From the NCBI RefSeq assembly GCF_036417845.1, contig NC_089984.1, positions 31,221,447 through 31,285,446 of the forward strand: a DNA stretch of 64,000 nucleotides, given 5' to 3'. The notes below the pieces were generated by a model that saw only the letters and a list, made by a program, of their open reading frames with translations, was not told where the DNA came from and did not search any database. Shown piece by piece: positions 61,692-64,000 of this stretch. The DNA is from Apteryx mantelli (Eukaryota; Chordata; Aves; Apterygiformes; Apterygidae). The position numbers and the translations under genes are program-made. The number at the start of each line of letters is the position of its first letter. The first letter of the stretch is position 1.

Positions 61692-64000
61692 CTTCAACAC
61701 AAAAATAAACAAGTTCAGTTAACAATTGGCAAATATCTCCATAAGTAGCTACACATATTTTAAGCCCCCCAAAAGATTATTACCTCATAGAGCCTGACCA
61801 CTTGTATAGCATCAGCCTTATTTTATTCAGTCATCCCTTCACTGAGGCTAGTAACTTGAAAACCAGGAACATTTTCCAGAAAAGTCTATGTCTGAAGATG
61901 GAGATAGAGAAATCACCTCTCTCCCTGGAAGCTTGTTTCAGTGATGAATTATATTATCATTAGGAATGATGGTATGTTTTTTTTTTTACTTGAATTTGTC
62001 GAATTTGTTTGGATTTATTCTCCAGCCTTTGCATGCTATAGTTTTGTCCCCTAGCTTGGAAAGTCCTCTGGTATCGTCCCTACTCTCAAAAAGCTATTCA
62101 CCCACCATAACAAAGTCATCTCTTAATCTTTTTTATGGTAAAATTATACAATAAAATCAACACAATAGGCCTGTAGAATTTTTTTACCCCAGAATTGCAC
62201 TGGGAACCCAAATCGAAATAGCTACCCACTATGATTCCACTCCCCCCAAAACGCATTTTTTTCTTCACACATGCTCTTGCATCCTTGACATTATTAAAAT
62301 GCATTTTGTTTGAATAGCTTATCTTATCATACAATCCAAACTGCTCTGTAAAACAGATCTGCCAATCTGTGTTATCTGCAAATTACTTCTAGAGATATCA
62401 CTGCAGCAGGCTTCCCATGTGCCTTGGATTTAGTTTCTCTAAAATAAATTTCATAAATCTGTCCTCTGTAAAACATGAAGAACAGTACTTCTCCACCAAA
62501 GATGTATTCTGCACACAAACATTATTAAACATTGGGAGTTATTCAAATACAATGGTAATAGAGGTCATATAAATACCATGATAGAAAAAAACAGATTGAA
62601 AAGAATTCAGTAAAAAAACAGGAAAACCTTGGGAAAACATTTAAGAGAAAAGATTCAATGAACTGTGTATGTGAGCAGAAGTGGTGAGGAACACTAGGCT
62701 GAATATGATGGATGAAATAATTTGAAGAGTCTATAATTCTATAAAACACCTGCTGTCTTACTAAAGGTTCTATAAAAAGAGGAAATACGGATGTACTTGT
62801 GATGAAAACATAGGACAGAGATTCATAAGTATCTAGATTTTATTTGTAAAATATGCTAAGGACTTGTTATGTGATTCTGGATAAGTAACTTATTCTCCAT
62901 TTATGCCTAAAGAGCATTTTGAATTTCTCAGAGGGAAGGTGTTACAGAGATGAAGTATATTAATATTTACTTTATAAATCAAATACGACTAACAGTAGTA
63001 AATCTATAACAAAATGGGACTTTACATCACCCAGACAAACATTTAATATAGGTATCTTCCCTGATTTTTATGAGGCTTGAACATCACAAATCTTTGGCAA
63101 GGTTGTAGCTGAACTACTCTGAATCAGAAGCTTGCCGTGTAAAGACATCTTTTGTAATGTTCCTTTCTACCTGCTGTCATGACCATCTCTATACGTAAAC
63201 TAGATAAAAAACGCTAATCCCAAAATGGGATTATGTAAACCCAAAATGAGTTTGCTTTTTGAACTGTGCATTTGTACAGTGTTGCATAATAATAATGCAG
63301 GGTTATTTTTTGAAGTTCTCACCCTTTAAATAACACCTCTTGACAGAAAAATTCCATGATGAATCTTTGTTATGAAAAATTTTATAAAAAGTCAGTGGAA
63401 TAAAATTGGTAATGGGGACAAAGTGGAGTCAAATGAGTTTGCCATGTCAAAGCAAATTCAGAAAACTCAGTAAGAGATACTGAAACAAAATTAAATAAAT
63501 CTAATGCAAGAAAGAAAAGAACTGAAAGCGGTAGGATGTTTGATTTCCTTTCACTGTGCTGCCCCATTGTGGTTACACTTTGGTACATATCCAGCCTCAG
63601 CACCATGTTCCAGAGCAGGGACCCCTAACAAATTTAAAAGAAGCAAATTTAAGTGTACTGACAATAGGTTTGCTTTTCTTACTTGCCTGCCACAAATTCC
63701 TTAGGAGTGGGCTACAACCTCCAAGGAACCATGAACTGTAGTTTAAGAACAGCTCCTCTAAATAATAGTCTAAATAAATGGTTCTCCGCTTTGTTGATGC
63801 TTACATGAAAAGTATTGTAAGGCACAATAACTGCAGTGCCTGCAACAAATTACTCAGCTAGCCAGCTCTGGAGGAAAGTAAAACCATGGCAGAAATTGAT
63901 TCAGTGTTTCTGAGTCATATTGCCTCCTGGTGCTACTTCTGGAAGAGTGTTGTCACTCACAATTTAGTCCACAGGAAACAATATACCACCACAGCAACAA
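61692..64000. other. CFAP43: CFAP43 intronic sequence upstream of window exon 1
   Basis: No further exon is visible on the - strand: the frames here lack the propeller sequence expected just before HPTAHCW and do not carry matching splice phases. The stretch is therefore best read as part of the intron preceding window exon 1. A weak MIR-like phrase ('tgattctggataagtaac') lies near 62,872. Confidence 0.65.

Noticed and set aside
1-64000. Bacterial-type features, CRISPR arrays, operons, tRNA or rRNA genes, intact retroviral genes
   Set aside because: None seen. The sequence is vertebrate nuclear DNA with spliced genes, and no cloverleaf or rRNA segment was recognised by eye.

Overview
This is vertebrate, and most probably avian, nuclear DNA. 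It is AT-rich and intron-rich, with one strong CpG island. Interspersed repeats are sparse: CR1 LINE copies (one with the typical 3' end, ATTCTGTG-like octamers) and faint MIR-like and palindromic fossils. The compact introns and low repeat load fit a bird better than a mammal, turtle or crocodilian; the order of bird cannot be read from the sequence.

Layout. Positions 1-16,700 are a gene-poor intergenic stretch in which I can support no coding exon; it holds an old CR1 fragment and repeat fossils. A CpG island at about 16,730-17,760 is the promoter of SFR1 on the + strand. SFR1 has a probably non-coding exon 1 ending at 17,514, then coding exons at 19,759-19,874, 21,153-21,539 and 21,756-21,947, all joined in phase 0 to give 224 residues. 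Its 3' UTR carries AATAAA signals at 22,581 and 22,727. About 2.4 kb of spacer follows, with an odd GC-rich patch at 23,800-24,180.

The rest of the window is CFAP43 (formerly WDR96) on the - strand, tail-to-tail with SFR1. I assembled 34 coding exons from 61,691 down to the stop codon at 25,260. All splice phases agree, and together they encode 1,448 residues. The first roughly 500 residues are WD40-type beta-propeller sequence; the last roughly 900 are largely coiled coil. The 5'-most exons (about 220 residues, probably four exons judging from the human gene), the promoter and the start codon lie beyond position 64,000. SFR1 next to CFAP43 in convergent orientation matches human 10q25.1 (established knowledge), which supports both identifications.

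The two genes are not functionally linked. SFR1 is the SWI5 partner that stimulates RAD51/DMC1 strand exchange in homologous recombination. CFAP43 is an axonemal protein that works with CFAP44 to tether inner dynein arm I1/f heads to the doublet microtubule. I found no previously undescribed system. The points worth a second look are splice-site decisions, an open upstream frame in SFR1, an E2F/ETS-type promoter, two unexplained CpG-enriched segments, and the fossil repeats.
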